64,000 nucleotides of DNA from Thermithiobacillus tepidarius DSM 3134 (GTDB lineage: Bacteria > Pseudomonadota > Gammaproteobacteria > Acidithiobacillales > Thermithiobacillaceae), in assembly GCF_000423825.1 (NCBI RefSeq), contig NZ_AUIS01000005.1:62001-126000 (forward strand). The letters are read 5' to 3'. Positions 33,384 to 43,937 of the stretch are shown here, piece after piece. The notes under the pieces are model-generated. The model was not told the DNA's origin. It saw only the letters and a program-made list of their open reading frames with translations, and did no database searches. Position 1 is the first letter of the stretch. Each line of letters begins with the position of its first letter. The position numbers were made by a program, and so were the translations under genes.

Positions 33384-34055
33384 CTAGAGCTCCAGCTTGT
33401 AGCCGACGCCGTAAACCGAATGGATGAGCTCCCGCTCCGGACAGGCCTGGGCCAGCTTGCGGCGCAGATTCTTGATGTGGCTGTCCACGGTGCGGTCGGT
33501 CACCACACGGTGGTCGGTGTACAGCTTGTCCAGCAGCCGGTCGCGTGGAAAGACGCGCCCAGGCGCGGCGGCCAGTGCCCGGAGCAGCCGGAACTCCACC
33601 GGCGTGAGATCCAGCACTTGGCCGTGGAGCGTCGCCCGGTACTGGGCCTCGTCGATCACCAGCCCCAGCTCGTCCGCCGCCTTGCCCGCCGCACGCCGCG
33701 TCCGGCGCAGGATGGCCTTGACGTGAGCAACCACCTCCCGCGGGCTGAACGGCTTGCAGATGTAATCATCGGCGCCCAATTCCAGTCCGAGCAGGCGATC
33801 GATCTCTTCCACCCGCGCCGTGATCATGACGATGGGCACTTCGGTGAAAGCGCGCAGCTCCCGGCAGAGCTCCAGGCCATCGCGCCCTGGCAGCATCAGA
33901 TCCAGCAGGATCAGGTCCGGCGTTGCGGCCTTCACCGCGGGCATCACCTCGCGACCATCCGCGAGCCAGCGCGTCTCGAAACCGGCGGCTGCGAGGTAGT
34001 CCGCGAGCAGCGCCGCCAGCTTGGGCTCGTCCTCGACGATCAGGATGCTCGCCAT
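33384..34055 (-). CDS. OmpR-family response regulator (BaeR-like)
   Basis: 223 residues from ATG 34055. Receiver domain: [18 protein letters not shown], phosphoacceptor Asp in [13 protein letters not shown] (about 51), Thr in MITA, Lys in YICKPF (about 102). Winged-helix effector (about 130-222) with [43 protein letters not shown], and [10 protein letters not shown]. Overlaps the sensor kinase by 16 bp. Its output is probably the neighbouring EF-hand and other envelope genes, but no site is visible. Most similar in architecture to BaeR. Confidence 0.92.
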   Translation of the reverse strand: MASILIVEDEPKLAALLADYLAAAGFETRWLADGREVMPAVKAATPDLILLDLMLPGRDGLELCRELRAFTEVPIVMITARVEEIDRLLGLELGADDYICKPFSPREVVAHVKAILRRTRRAAGKAADELGLVIDEAQYRATLHGQVLDLTPVEFRLLRALAAAPGRVFPRDRLLDKLYTDHRVVTDRTVDSHIKNLRRKLAQACPERELIHSVYGVGYKLEL

Positions 34056-35476
34056 GCCGGCCTCGCCTCGGGCGGGTTGGGGACGGTCGACTGCGCCAGC
34101 AGCGGAAAGGCGACGGCGATCCACAGGCCGCCCAAGGGGGACGGCCGGGCGCGGATCTCGCCATCGTGGGCCTCCACGATGCGCTGGCTGATGGCGAGCC
34201 CGAGTCCCGCGCCGCCGCTGGCCCGGTTGCGCGAGCCCTCCATGCGGAAGAGCCGCTCGAAGAGGCGCGGCAGCAGTTCCGCCGGCACGCCCGGTGCCGA
34301 ATCCTGGAAGTCGATGTGCACCCGGTCGGCGTCGCGCCGGCAACTGACCCGAAGGCGACCGCCCGGGTCCGTGTAACGCACGGTGTTCTCGAGGATGTTG
34401 TTGAACAGTTGCGCCAGTCGCTCCGGGTCACCCAGCACGCGCAGGGAGCCGGCGTCCGGCAGCGCGGTTTCCAGGGCGATCCGCCGTGCGGCCAGCCGCT
34501 CCCGGTACGCCTCCAAGGCGACCTGCAACAGGTGCGCGATGTCCACCGGCACCTTCCGGTAGTTCAAGGCGCCCATGTCCGCCAGCGAGAGCTGGTAGAG
34601 ATCGTCGACGAGCTTGCTCAGGATCGCCACCTCGGCCTGCAGTGACTGGAGCGAGGCCGGCGTCAAGGCCCGCACGCCGTCCTCCAGCGCTTCCAGTTCG
34701 CCGCGCAGCACGGCCAGCGGGGTGCGCAGTTCGTGGGAGATGTCCGCCATGAAGCGCCTGCGCATCTGCTCGTTGCTTTCCAGCGTGTGCGCCAGGCGGT
34801 TGAAGTCTTCGGCCAGTTGGCCCAGCTCGTCGCGGGCGCCGACCGTTGCTCGCGCCGCATAATCGCCGGCCGCCAGCCGATGGGTCGCGCCCGTGATGCG
34901 CTTCAGCGGCGCCAGAAAGACACGGGCCAGCAGCACGGCCATGATCGCGGCGAGCAGGAGGGACAGGCCGGCGATGATCCAGGCGGCCCGCAGCTGCTGT
35001 TCCTGGAAATGCAGGTCGGCGGCACTGGTGAGCCGGCGGAAGGGCGCGGCCGCCAGCCACCCCACCGGGCGCCCGTCCACCAGGATGGGCCGCAGCACCG
35101 CATCCGCCACCGGCGGATGATGCCCGATCACCACCCGCCGCTCGGCGTCCAGCAGGGACAGGCGCGGGCTGAGCCGGACCGGTTCGGGCACGGACTGCGG
35201 GCCCGCCGGGCCGCGGGCAGCGTCCTCGGCGTGCTGGCGGAGCAGCCGGCGCCAGAGCCGGCGGTTGTCGCGCAGGAAATCCCAGCCGCCGTGCTCCCGA
35301 TAGGTTTCCGCCAGCACCCGGGACAGGGCCTCCAGGCGCTGCGCCTGGAGGCCGTTGACGTAATCCAGGAAGCCTTGCTTGAAGCTGACGCGCACGGCCA
35401 CGCCCATGGCGGCGGCCACGATGATGCTGAGGGCCAGCATGGCGAGGAAGAGCTTGGAGGTGATGCCGAGCCTCAT
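34040..35476 (-). CDS. Sensor histidine kinase (BaeS-like)
   Basis: 478 residues. Transmembrane helices at about 7-29 and 165-187 enclose a periplasmic sensor of about 135 residues; HAMP (about 188-240, [21 protein letters not shown]); DHp with phosphoacceptor His in [16 protein letters not shown] (about 255); the CA domain with [15 protein letters not shown] (N box), [11 protein letters not shown] (G1) and [19 protein letters not shown] (G2). Full-length, all boxes intact. Cotranscribed with the response regulator in the order kinase-regulator. Envelope stress sensing is inferred from similarity in design to BaeS/CpxA. Confidence 0.92.
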   Translation of the reverse strand: MRLGITSKLFLAMLALSIIVAAAMGVAVRVSFKQGFLDYVNGLQAQRLEALSRVLAETYREHGGWDFLRDNRRLWRRLLRQHAEDAARGPAGPQSVPEPVRLSPRLSLLDAERRVVIGHHPPVADAVLRPILVDGRPVGWLAAAPFRRLTSAADLHFQEQQLRAAWIIAGLSLLLAAIMAVLLARVFLAPLKRITGATHRLAAGDYAARATVGARDELGQLAEDFNRLAHTLESNEQMRRRFMADISHELRTPLAVLRGELEALEDGVRALTPASLQSLQAEVAILSKLVDDLYQLSLADMGALNYRKVPVDIAHLLQVALEAYRERLAARRIALETALPDAGSLRVLGDPERLAQLFNNILENTVRYTDPGGRLRVSCRRDADRVHIDFQDSAPGVPAELLPRLFERLFRMEGSRNRASGGAGLGLAISQRIVEAHDGEIRARPSPLGGLWIAVAFPLLAQSTVPNPPEARPAWRAS

Positions 35477-35625
35477 GGTCTGCCGCCTTCCGGGGATGGA
35501 GCGGGCGCCGCCGCGGGTCCGCTATTATTGAATCATGTCCGCCTGGATCGGCAAGCCATTGCGCCGCTCGCCGCGCAATCTTCAAAGTTTCTGCACAGTT
35601 GGCCGCCATGCGGGCGGCACAAACG

Positions 35626-35653
35626 GCGAAAGCCGGGCTGACCCGGCTTTCGC
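35626..35653 (-). terminator. Intrinsic hairpin ending the L,D-transpeptidase operon
   Basis: Perfect 12-bp stem GCGAAAGCCGGG / CCCGGCTTTCGC with loop CTGA. In the minus direction it follows the DUF882 stop by 33 bp and is followed by CGTTTGT, a weak T-run. Placed to end the 37211-35686 transcript before the kinase gene. Confidence 0.7.
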
Positions 35654-35685
35654 TGACAACGGCATGCGGCTCGAGAGGCGCCGGT

Positions 35686-36270
35686 CTATCCCGCCCACTG
35701 GCGCACGCGGCCCACGTCCACGTGCACGAAGTTCGAGCCCGGATAGTAGCCTACCCCGCCCGACTTCAGCGACAGGGCCGCGTTGCGCACGTGGGCCAGC
35801 GACACGCCTTCCAAGCGGATGTCGATGGCCTTCGCCTCCATGTGCAGGCTGTGCTTGGCCACGCCGTTGCTGCGGCCGCGCAGGGCGGCATTGGTCGCCG
35901 GCGAGCGATAGCCGGAAATGATCTGGAAAGGCTTTTGCGTTTCCAGACGATTCCGCATCACGTACAGCAGGTCCAGCAGGCTGCGGTCCATGGCCTGCAC
36001 TTCGTTGGCGCGGAAATCGCGCAGAATAAAGTCAATTTCCTTCAAGCCCTCGGGCAGGTAGTCGCCTTCGGCCCAATAAGCGGTCCTGACCGATTCGCCC
36101 GTGTGCGTATTGTAGAAAGACAGCGCCCGTTCTCCGGCCGGGCTCAGCAGCCCGGCCAGCGCGGGTGCGGGCAGGCCCAGGCCGGCCACGCCGGCCAGGC
36201 CAAGCTTGAGAAATTGACGTCGATTCAAAGCGTGAGCGGAATCTCCAAACAGCTTTCCGGTTCGCTTCAT
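35686..36270 (-). CDS. DUF882 (YcbK-like) exported peptidase M15-type protein
   Basis: 194 residues. A twin-arginine signal peptide (NRRQFLKLGLAGVAGLGLPAPALA, about 16-40) takes it through Tat. The body is a peptidase M15/D,D-carboxypeptidase-like domain: SGYRSPATNAALRGRSNGVAKHSLHMEAKAIDIRLEG, with the zinc ligands H-S-x-H...D, and the final FVHVDVGRVRQW His. YcbK/MepK-type proteins cut mDAP-mDAP peptidoglycan cross-links (D,D- or L,D-endopeptidases). It overlaps the upstream L,D-transpeptidase by 4 bp (ATGA), so maker and breaker of the same 3-3 bond may be coupled. Confidence 0.9.
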   Translation of the reverse strand: MKRTGKLFGDSAHALNRRQFLKLGLAGVAGLGLPAPALAGLLSPAGERALSFYNTHTGESVRTAYWAEGDYLPEGLKEIDFILRDFRANEVQAMDRSLLDLLYVMRNRLETQKPFQIISGYRSPATNAALRGRSNGVAKHSLHMEAKAIDIRLEGVSLAHVRNAALSLKSGGVGYYPGSNFVHVDVGRVRQWAG

Positions 36271-37211
36271 CCATGTGCCTCCGTTGCATTCGGAATAGGT
36301 GACGGCCCAAGCGGGTCCGGGCTGATCAGCACGGCTCGGCCCTGCTTTTTCAGAATCGCCTGGTTCACGCGATCCCAGTCCACTTGGTCCTGGAGTTGAT
36401 ACTGCCGGATCAACCGTGCCGCCTCCCGCGCCAGATTGATGCCCTTTTTATATACATCGCGATGCACTTCCAAAAAGACGCGCCCGTCGGGCAGGCGCGC
36501 CAGCAAGACGGGCTCGTAGATGAGCTGGCCCGTCGTTCCTCTTTCCACCCAGCCAAAGAGGTCCGCGATGTCGTCGTTGTGCAGGCGAATGCAACCGTGG
36601 CTGGAAAATGTATAAACCGTCAATGGGGCGATAGTCCCATGCAGGCCATAGCCGGGTCGGTTCAGCCCGATCCAGTACGCGCCCAGGGGATTGTCCGGTC
36701 CCGGCGGCACCTTGGTCTTCACCACCTTGCCTTCCCGACGCATCTCCTCCTGGATGGACTTGGGCACGTCCCAGGTGGGATTTTCCTCTTTCACGACCAC
36801 CCGGAACGGGCCGGTGGGTGTCTGCCAATCGGGCTTGCCCAGGCCCACGGGATAGCCGGCCACCGCCTCGCCGTCCTGCAGGACGAAGACCATGCGCTGG
36901 GGGATATTGATAATGATAGTCGCGGAACGCAGCGGCACAATGTGCCGGTTGTCGATCAGCAGCTCGGTGCCGGGCTTGAGCTTGGCATCGGTCTTCAGGC
37001 CGTTGTCCCTGGCCAGCACCGAAGGCGCCAAGCCGAAGCGGGCACCCAGGCTGCTCAGGCTGTCGCCGCGCTCGACGCGATGGATCTGCACGTCGCCGAG
37101 CAGTTGATGATAGGGGCCGGGAGCCGGCAGGACCTGGGCCGTGGCCAGGCCGCCGGCCATGAGATACAGCAGGCCGGCGACGAAAAGACGAAGGTGGACC
37201 GCGCGCTTCAA
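36267..37211 (-). CDS. L,D-transpeptidase with LysM domain
   Basis: 314 residues: signal peptide to about 25, LysM-type segment (HRVERGDSLSSLGARFGLAPSVLARDNGL, about 42-75), then YkuD catalytic domain (about 95-235) with the Cys motif FSSHGCIRLHNDDIADL and GLHGTIAPLTVYTFSSHG. It forms 3-3 cross-links or attaches lipoproteins to peptidoglycan in the periplasm (ErfK/YbiS/YcfS/YnhG type). The C-terminal tail (about 245-314) is helical and basic. Translationally coupled to the DUF882 endopeptidase. Promoter not evident; gatB ends 37 bp upstream. Confidence 0.92.
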   Translation of the reverse strand: MKRAVHLRLFVAGLLYLMAGGLATAQVLPAPGPYHQLLGDVQIHRVERGDSLSSLGARFGLAPSVLARDNGLKTDAKLKPGTELLIDNRHIVPLRSATIIINIPQRMVFVLQDGEAVAGYPVGLGKPDWQTPTGPFRVVVKEENPTWDVPKSIQEEMRREGKVVKTKVPPGPDNPLGAYWIGLNRPGYGLHGTIAPLTVYTFSSHGCIRLHNDDIADLFGWVERGTTGQLIYEPVLLARLPDGRVFLEVHRDVYKKGINLAREAARLIRQYQLQDQVDWDRVNQAILKKQGRAVLISPDPLGPSPIPNATEAHG

Positions 37212-37247
37212 ACCGGAATCAACCTCAAGCCATGCTTGTGAAGCGGG

Positions 37248-38678
<1,431 letters not shown>

Positions 38679-38696
38679 AATCGAATTCGCCTTTTG

Positions 38697-40166
38697 TTAA
38701 ACGCCTGCCGGGGCCTTGCGATGCCAGTCCGTCGCCTGCTGGTACTGGTGCGCCACGTTCAGCAGCCGCGCTTCCTCGAAGTAGTTGCCCATGAGCTGCA
38801 GGCCCACCGGCAGGCCGGCCTGGGTGAAGCCGCAGGGGATGCTCATGGCGGGGATGCCGGCCAGGTTCACGGCGATGGTGTAGATGTCGGCCAGGTACAT
38901 GGACACCGGATCCGCGGTCTTCTCGCCGAGGCGGAAGGCCGCCGACGGCGTGGTGGGACCGGCGATGACGTCCACCTCGTGGAAAGCGTTGAGGAAGTCC
39001 TGGCGGATCAGGGCGCGCACCTGCTGGGCCTTGCGGTAGTAGGCGTCGTAGTAGCCCGCCGACAGCACGTAGGTGCCGATCAGGATGCGGCGCTGCACCT
39101 CGGCGCCGAAACCCGCGGCGCGGGAACGCTTGTAGAGATCGATGAGATCCTTGGGGTTCTCGGCGCGGTGGGTGTAGCGCACGCCGTCGAAGCGCGCCAG
39201 ATTGCTGGAAGCCTCGGCCGGGGCCAGCACGTAGTAGGTGCTCACCGCATGGGGGTTGTTGGGCAGGTGCACGGATTTCACCGTGGCGCCGAGCTTCTCC
39301 AGCTGCCCGATGGCCTCCTGCACCAGCGCGCCCACCTCGGGATCGAGGCCGGCGCCGAAGAACTCCTCGGGCACGCCCACGCGCAGGCCCTGCAGCGGCT
39401 GGTTCAGCTGCGCCGTGAAATCAGGCCGTTCGGCGGGGCTGCTGGTGGAGTCCTTGTCGTCGAAGCCGGCCATGGCGTTGAGCAGCAGGGCGCAGTCTGC
39501 CGCCGTGCGCGCCATGGGGCCGCCCTGATCGAGACTGGAAGCAAAAGCGATCATGCCGTAGCGGGACACCCGCCCATAGGTGGGCTTCAGGCCCGTGATG
39601 CCGCACATGGCCGCCGGCTGGCGGATGGAGCCCCCGGTGTCCGTGCCGGTGGCCGCCGGCGCCAGCCGCGCCGCCACGGCGGCGGCCGAGCCGCCCGAGG
39701 AGCCGCCGGGGATGCGCTCGGCATCCCAGGGATTCTTCACCGGCCCGAAGTGGCTGGTCTCGTTGCTGGAGCCCATGGCGAACTCGTCCATGTTGAGCTT
39801 GCCCAGCATCACCGTGCCCGCCGCCTTCAGGCGGCCGACCACGGTGGCGTCGTAGGGCGATACGAAGTCCGCCAGCATGCGCGAGGCGCAGGTGGTGCGC
39901 ACGCCCTCGGTGCAGAAGATGTCCTTGTGGGCGATGGGCACGCCCAGCAGCGGGCTCGACTCGCCTGCGGCGCGGCGGGTGTCGGCGGCCTGCGCGGCCT
40001 GCCGGGCCGTCTCGGCGGTCACGGTGATGTAGGCGTTCAGGCCGGGGTTGACGGCGTCGATGCGGGCCAGCAAGGCATCGGTCAGCTCGCGCGAGGAAAA
40101 GCGCCGCTCGGCCAGGCCGGCGGCCATCTCCGTCAGCGTCAATGCGGTCAGATCTGTGGCGGACAA
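38697..40166 (-). CDS. gatA: Aspartyl/glutamyl-tRNA(Asn/Gln) amidotransferase subunit A
   Basis: 489 residues. Amidase signature: [19 protein letters not shown] (catalytic Lys), [45 protein letters not shown] (Ser-cisSer-Lys triad and oxyanion), PSAAFRLG and [22 protein letters not shown]. The glutaminase subunit that supplies ammonia through a tunnel to GatB. 66 bp downstream of gatC and 18 bp upstream of gatB: an uninterrupted operon. Confidence 0.97.
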   Translation of the reverse strand: MSATDLTALTLTEMAAGLAERRFSSRELTDALLARIDAVNPGLNAYITVTAETARQAAQAADTRRAAGESSPLLGVPIAHKDIFCTEGVRTTCASRMLADFVSPYDATVVGRLKAAGTVMLGKLNMDEFAMGSSNETSHFGPVKNPWDAERIPGGSSGGSAAAVAARLAPAATGTDTGGSIRQPAAMCGITGLKPTYGRVSRYGMIAFASSLDQGGPMARTAADCALLLNAMAGFDDKDSTSSPAERPDFTAQLNQPLQGLRVGVPEEFFGAGLDPEVGALVQEAIGQLEKLGATVKSVHLPNNPHAVSTYYVLAPAEASSNLARFDGVRYTHRAENPKDLIDLYKRSRAAGFGAEVQRRILIGTYVLSAGYYDAYYRKAQQVRALIRQDFLNAFHEVDVIAGPTTPSAAFRLGEKTADPVSMYLADIYTIAVNLAGIPAMSIPCGFTQAGLPVGLQLMGNYFEEARLLNVAHQYQQATDWHRKAPAGV

Positions 40167-40232
40167 AGGATCATCCTTGGCTTCGCGAAGTGGGCTGGGT
40201 ACTGCGTACGGGAAAGCGGAGGATCGCGCGGA

Positions 40233-40520
40233 CTACTCGATCACTTTGGGTACCAGGTAGAGGCCGGCCGCCTGGTTGGGGGCCGTGGCCATGAGCTTCT
40301 CCCGCTCATCGGCGTTGGTGACCTCGTCGGGCCGCAGGCGTTGGCTGAGGTCCAGCGGATGCGCCATGGGCGACACGCCCTCCGTGTGGATGGCCTGCAT
40401 CTCGGCGATCATGCCCAGGATGCTTTCCAGCTGGGCAGTCATCGCCGCCACGTCCGCGGGCGCCAGTTCCAGCCGGGCCAGGTGGGCAACGTGTTCGACG
40501 GTCTTCTGATCCAGGGACAT
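40233..40520 (-). CDS. gatC: Aspartyl/glutamyl-tRNA(Asn/Gln) amidotransferase subunit C
   Basis: 95 residues. DQKTVEHVAHLARLELAPADV at the N-terminus, the helical hairpin AMTAQLESILGMIAEMQAIHTEGVSPMAHPLD, and RPDEVTNADEREKLMATAPNQAAGLYLVPKVIE at the end are textbook GatC. It wraps and stabilises GatA and couples it to GatB. First gene of the operon; the 215 bp upstream are shared with the divergent outer-membrane protein gene. Confidence 0.96.
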   Translation of the reverse strand: MSLDQKTVEHVAHLARLELAPADVAAMTAQLESILGMIAEMQAIHTEGVSPMAHPLDLSQRLRPDEVTNADEREKLMATAPNQAAGLYLVPKVIE

Positions 40521-40638
40521 GGCAGCTCCAACCGGTTGTTTGCAAAAAATCCTCCCAATGATACCGGTTGGAACGCGCCAATGCCAGACCGGGCGGCCTC
40601 CCGGCGGCGCCAGGCGCTCCCTTGGTCAAATCGCGTCT

Positions 40639-40667
40639 TTGTCCTATCTTCCCGGATGCGGTATAAA
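40639..40667 (+). promoter_or_regulatory. Sigma-70 promoter of outer-membrane protein gene
   Basis: TTGTCC (40639-40644) and TATAAA (40662-40667) with a 17-bp spacer, 69 bp before the ATG at 40736. Strong fit. The start is expected near 40674. Confidence 0.65.
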
Positions 40668-40735
40668 ACCGTTGCACTGTGCGGCCGGTCTCCGGCGAAG
40701 GCACGATCGATTCACCTAACCAGAAGGTAGTTTGC

Positions 40736-41473
40736 ATGCGTTATCACGGCATTACTTTGGGCATGATCCTGGCTGCTCTGGCGGCGCCGGCGAGCGCGCT
40801 GGATTTCCAGCCGTCGCTGGGCGTGGAGCAGGCCAACATCTCCGGCACGGTGCAGACCGATGCCGAAACCACGGTGGACCTGAAATCGGATCTGGGCCTG
40901 GACAAGAGCAATCCGGTCGTTGCCGGCTTCCGCATCGGGGCGGGCAAGCATAGCTTCAGCTTCCGCTACGTGCCCTACAGCTTCTCCGGGGATTCCACCA
41001 TCAGCCGCAGCATCACTTTCAACGGCCGCACCTTCGGAGTGAACGAGCGGCTGCATTCGGAAGTGGACCTGAAGGAGTACGCGGCGGACTACCGCTACAA
41101 GCTGCTGCGCACGCCCGTGGCCTATGCCAGCCTGGGGTTGGGCCTGAACGTCTTTGATGCCCGCATCGACATCCGCAGCCAGTCGGGCCTCAACAACGCC
41201 CAGGAGGAGTTGACCGCGCCCATTCCGACGCTTGGCGCTTCCGCCGGCGTGAGCCTGCCGCTGACCGGCCTGTCGGTGAACGGCGATCTCTCCGGCATCG
41301 GCTACGGCGGCAATCGCTACATCAATGCCGACGCCAACGTGGACTACAGCCCTCTGCCCTTCGTCGGCATCAAGGCGGGCTACCGTTACCGTGAACTCAA
41401 GTTCGACGTGAGCGACACCAAGGCGGACATCCGGCTCAAGGGCCCCTATGTAGCCGCCTACGTTGGCTTTTAG
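40736..41473 (+). CDS. Outer-membrane beta-barrel protein (TIGR04219-like)
   Basis: 245 residues from ATG 40736. Signal peptide to about SA (21), then alternating strands (LDFQPSLGVEQANISGTVQTDAETTVDLKSDLGLDKSNPVVAGFRIG, HSFSFRYVPYSFSGDS, YAADYRYKLLRTPVAYASLGLGLNV, GYRYRELKFDVSD) ending with aromatic Phe at the C-terminus (YVAAYVGF), as for Bam-inserted barrels. The length and pattern match a small barrel family described in gammaproteobacteria; cargo or role unknown. Own promoter (40639-40667). Followed by a small gene. Confidence 0.85.
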   Translation: MRYHGITLGMILAALAAPASALDFQPSLGVEQANISGTVQTDAETTVDLKSDLGLDKSNPVVAGFRIGAGKHSFSFRYVPYSFSGDSTISRSITFNGRTFGVNERLHSEVDLKEYAADYRYKLLRTPVAYASLGLGLNVFDARIDIRSQSGLNNAQEELTAPIPTLGASAGVSLPLTGLSVNGDLSGIGYGGNRYINADANVDYSPLPFVGIKAGYRYRELKFDVSDTKADIRLKGPYVAAYVGF

Positions 41474-41532
41474 TATGCTAGGGCGTTAGCGCGGTCTGGC
41501 CGCGTCGACATTCCTAGAGGAGAGCAAGACCG

Positions 41533-41829
41533 ATGGATAAAGCCGCTTTGAATCAACGCTGCGTGACCCTGTTTCAGAACCCGCGGGTGAAGCTGCGCCT
41601 GTGGAACCCGCGCATGTTCTGGAAGGTGGAGGACAAGCTGAGCGCCAAGCCGGAGAGCTGGTCCGAGCCCAAGGTGGACCTGTGCGAACTGGAGGTGCTG
41701 CTGAGCGCCGCCGCTTACGAGCCTTCCCAGTGCGCCGAGAAGGTGAACCAGCAGGAGCCCGGCCGCGCCGACTTCATCGCCCGCCAGGCACGCGGCGGGA
41801 TGCGGCCGCTGCTGAAGGGCGCTGCCTGA
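41533..41829 (+). CDS. Small hypothetical protein
   Basis: 98 residues from ATG 41533, preceded by AGAGGAGAGCAAG. No signal peptide or membrane helix. It contains three cysteines (about positions 10, 51 and 67), several Trp (LWNPRMFWKVEDKL, SWSEPK) and a basic C-terminus. I do not recognise the family. A good ribosome site and a downstream terminator (41847-41872) support expression. It may be cotranscribed with the outer-membrane protein gene 59 bp upstream. Confidence 0.7.
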   Translation: MDKAALNQRCVTLFQNPRVKLRLWNPRMFWKVEDKLSAKPESWSEPKVDLCELEVLLSAAAYEPSQCAEKVNQQEPGRADFIARQARGGMRPLLKGAA

Positions 41830-41846
41830 ATCCAGGCACCCGCAAG

Positions 41847-41872
41847 AAACCGGGCCGCTGGTCCGGTTTTTT
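41847..41872 (+). terminator. Rho-independent terminator
   Basis: Stem AAACCGG / CCGGTTT with loop GCCGCTGGT, followed by a run of T. It ends the + strand unit 40736-41829 and overlaps the stop of the convergent PA2778-like gene. Confidence 0.85.
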
Positions 41873-42842
41873 ATTGTCCGGCGTCGGGGTGAAAAGTGGC
41901 CAGGGCGGTGCGCACGGCCGCGAGAGTGTCCCGGAAAGCGGGATTTCCGGCATCCAGCTCCACCGCCTTCTGGGCATGGGGCAGGGCATCGGACGGCTTC
42001 TTCAGGTCGAGCAGGGTTTGTGCCAGGTTGTTGTGGAGCACGGCGCTGTCGGGATGCTTGGCCAAGCCGTCCCAGAAGGCCTGCACCGCGCCCGGCCGGT
42101 CGCCGTCCGCATAGCGGCTGTTGCCGAGGCCGAGGGCCGCTCCCAGACTGTCCGGCCAGCGCTTCAACGCCGTTTCGTAGGCCTGGGCTGCGGCGGCCCA
42201 GCGGCGTGCCTTTTCAAGGCCCAAGGCCGCGGTCAGAAAGGGCTCCTGCTGCGCGGTGGCCGGCAAGGCGGTGGGCGGCAGCACCAGCAGCCCCCAGCGT
42301 CCGCCGCGCGCCCAGGTGCGCTCGAACACGCGCAGGGGCATCAGCTGTCTGGCCTCGCGGCCCGAGCGCAGGATCAGATCGCCCGACCCCAGGTCGTAGC
42401 CGACCACCACGGCGTAGTGCCAGCGCGGATACCAGTTGAAGGCGAGATTCTGCAGGATGATGACAGGATGCCCGGCCGCCATCTCGCGCAGCAGATCCTC
42501 CAGATCCGGGCGGATTACATAGGCCAGCGCCCCATGGCGGCGGGCGGCACCGATGAGATCCATCTGCAGGCTGCCGGCGCGGCCCGGCGTGTAGACTTCG
42601 TTCAGCAGGGCTTCCGGCGTCAGGCCGGCGCCGGGCAGATAATTCATGGCCATGGCCAGGCTGGCGGGGCCGCACTGGAGCGCTTCCTGGGGGAAGAAGG
42701 GCACCTGCGTGAGCTCCTGGCGCGGCGGCAGGCCGCCCATGGACGCCGGCCCGCCCAGCAGACGGTCGCTCTGGGGCGTGCTGGCGCAACCGACCAGGGA
42801 CAGTACGGCAACCAGCAGAAACAGGGACCACAGACGGCCCAT
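41871..42842 (-). CDS. PA2778-family lipoprotein: C39-like cysteine peptidase with TPR
   Basis: 323 residues from ATG 42842 (ATG 42857 is in frame). Lipobox LVGCAS (Cys about 19). Peptidase C39-like domain about 35-190: VPFFPQEALQCGPASLAMAMNYL has the catalytic Cys, and WHYAVVVGYDLGSGDLILRSG the His. TPR repeats fill about 205-315 (AAAAQAYETALKRWPDSLGAALGLGNSRYADGD, HPDSAVLHNNLAQTLLDLKKPSDALPHAQKAVEL). Paired with PA2779-type gene upstream, as in Pseudomonas, but function unknown. Presumably anchored to the envelope and cleaves a double-Gly-type or other peptide. Confidence 0.88.
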   Translation of the reverse strand: MGRLWSLFLLVAVLSLVGCASTPQSDRLLGGPASMGGLPPRQELTQVPFFPQEALQCGPASLAMAMNYLPGAGLTPEALLNEVYTPGRAGSLQMDLIGAARRHGALAYVIRPDLEDLLREMAAGHPVIILQNLAFNWYPRWHYAVVVGYDLGSGDLILRSGREARQLMPLRVFERTWARGGRWGLLVLPPTALPATAQQEPFLTAALGLEKARRWAAAAQAYETALKRWPDSLGAALGLGNSRYADGDRPGAVQAFWDGLAKHPDSAVLHNNLAQTLLDLKKPSDALPHAQKAVELDAGNPAFRDTLAAVRTALATFHPDAGQ

Positions 42843-42879
42843 GGATGGTCCTTTCAAGGCTGGATGGGGGCAAGACCGG

Positions 42880-42905
42880 GCAGGGAGAGGAAGCCCTCTC
42901 CCTGC
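42880..42905. terminator. 11-bp hairpin between the PA2779- and PA2778-like genes
   Basis: Perfect inverted repeat GCAGGGAGAGG / CCTCTCCCTGC with loop AAGC. It lies in the gap of about 110 bp between two same-strand genes. Without a T-run; it may be a processing or stability hairpin that lowers expression of the downstream gene relative to the first. Confidence 0.5.
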
Positions 42906-42952
42906 GCGACGGACTACTCTTTCTATCTTTCCGGCAAGCGGGCGGGCCCGGC

Positions 42953-43366
42953 TTAGCGGCGATGATAGACGAAGGGGAAGACGTGGGTGAGGCCGAGGAT
43001 ATCGGTGATCAGCAGCACGACGAAGATCAGGATCAGCGCGCCGACCACGGCACCCACGCCATCGCCGCCGGCGGGCAGCATGTCGAGCTTGCCGGCGATC
43101 TTGCTCACCTCGGCGTCGCTGAGGGCATCCACGCGGGCCAGGGCCTCGGTGGGCTTGACGCCTTGGCGCTCCAGTTCGGCCTGCACGTCCTGGCGCTCCA
43201 GGAAATTGCGGACGCGCTCACGGTCGGCGCTGTTGGTGTACTGGTTGATCACGCTGTCGGTGCCGACCATGCTGGCCTGCGCCGGGCTGACCGGCAGGCT
43301 GAGACCGAGCGTGGCGGCAATCAGCAGGGTACTGATGGGTTTGGCGAGGCGCGGCATGATGTGCAT
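42953..43366 (-). CDS. PA2779-family membrane-associated protein
   Basis: 137 residues: signal peptide to about AQA (31), a helical region about 35-90 with RERVRNFLERQDVQAELERQGVKPTEALARVDALSDAEVSKIAGKLDMLPAGG, and a C-terminal transmembrane helix (about 108-127, VVGALILIFVVLLITDILGLTHVF) with a basic tail. Matches the PA2779 family, encoded beside PA2778. Good ribosome site AAGGAG. Partner of the lipoprotein peptidase downstream; perhaps its substrate, since its hydrophobic C-terminus follows a Gly-rich stretch (PAGGDG). That is inference. Confidence 0.85.
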   Translation of the reverse strand: MHIMPRLAKPISTLLIAATLGLSLPVSPAQASMVGTDSVINQYTNSADRERVRNFLERQDVQAELERQGVKPTEALARVDALSDAEVSKIAGKLDMLPAGGDGVGAVVGALILIFVVLLITDILGLTHVFPFVYHRR

Positions 43367-43435
43367 GGAAATCTCCTTGTGCGGAAATGTTTGTTTTAAT
43401 TGCGCAAAGACCGACAGCGGGCCGTGCGGGCCGAC

Positions 43436-43861
43436 TCAAAATGGTTTTACCACAACCAGAATCACCACGGCAATGAGTATAAAGACGGGGAATTCGTTGA
43501 TCCAGCGGTAGAAGACGTGGGAGCGGGTGTTGCGGTCGTCGCGGAAGACCTTGACCAGATGCCCCAGGTAGAAATGATAGGCGATCAGCACCGCCACCAG
43601 CGCCAGCTTGGCGTGCAGCCAGCCGTCGCTCCGGTAGGCCTGCCAAGCGTAGCCGAACAGCAGCCACAGCCCGAGCCCCAGCGCCACCCACATGCTCGGA
43701 TTGGTGATGCCGCGCCAGAGCTTGCGCTCCATGACCTTGTAGGTGTCCCGACAGGCGGCGTCGGTACTCATGGCGTGATAGACGAAGAGGCGCGGCAGAT
43801 AGAAGAGCCCGGCGAACCAGGTGACCACGGCAATGAGGTGGAAGGCCTTGACCCAGAGCAT
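43436..43861 (-). CDS. hemJ: CopD/HemJ-family membrane protein (protoporphyrinogen oxidase HemJ-like)
   Basis: 141 residues from ATG 43861. Four transmembrane helices: MLWVKAFHLIAVVTWFAGLFYLPRLFVYHA (the HemJ His in FHLIAVVTWFAGLFYLPRLFVYH), WVALGLGLWLLFGYAW, WLHAKLALVAVLIAYHFYLG (His), and NEFPVFILIAVVILVVV. The conserved HemJ residues (His and Lys about 10-85) and the RVYH-like motif are present. HemJ oxidises protoporphyrinogen IX to protoporphyrin IX. Alone in its unit. Confidence 0.88.
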   Translation of the reverse strand: MLWVKAFHLIAVVTWFAGLFYLPRLFVYHAMSTDAACRDTYKVMERKLWRGITNPSMWVALGLGLWLLFGYAWQAYRSDGWLHAKLALVAVLIAYHFYLGHLVKVFRDDRNTRSHVFYRWINEFPVFILIAVVILVVVKPF

Positions 43862-43937
43862 GGTTCTTTTCCTTGTGGTGAATCGTGATTCATGAAAAGT
43901 GAGGCGCGAAACGGCGCACCCCCCCACATCTACCGCT

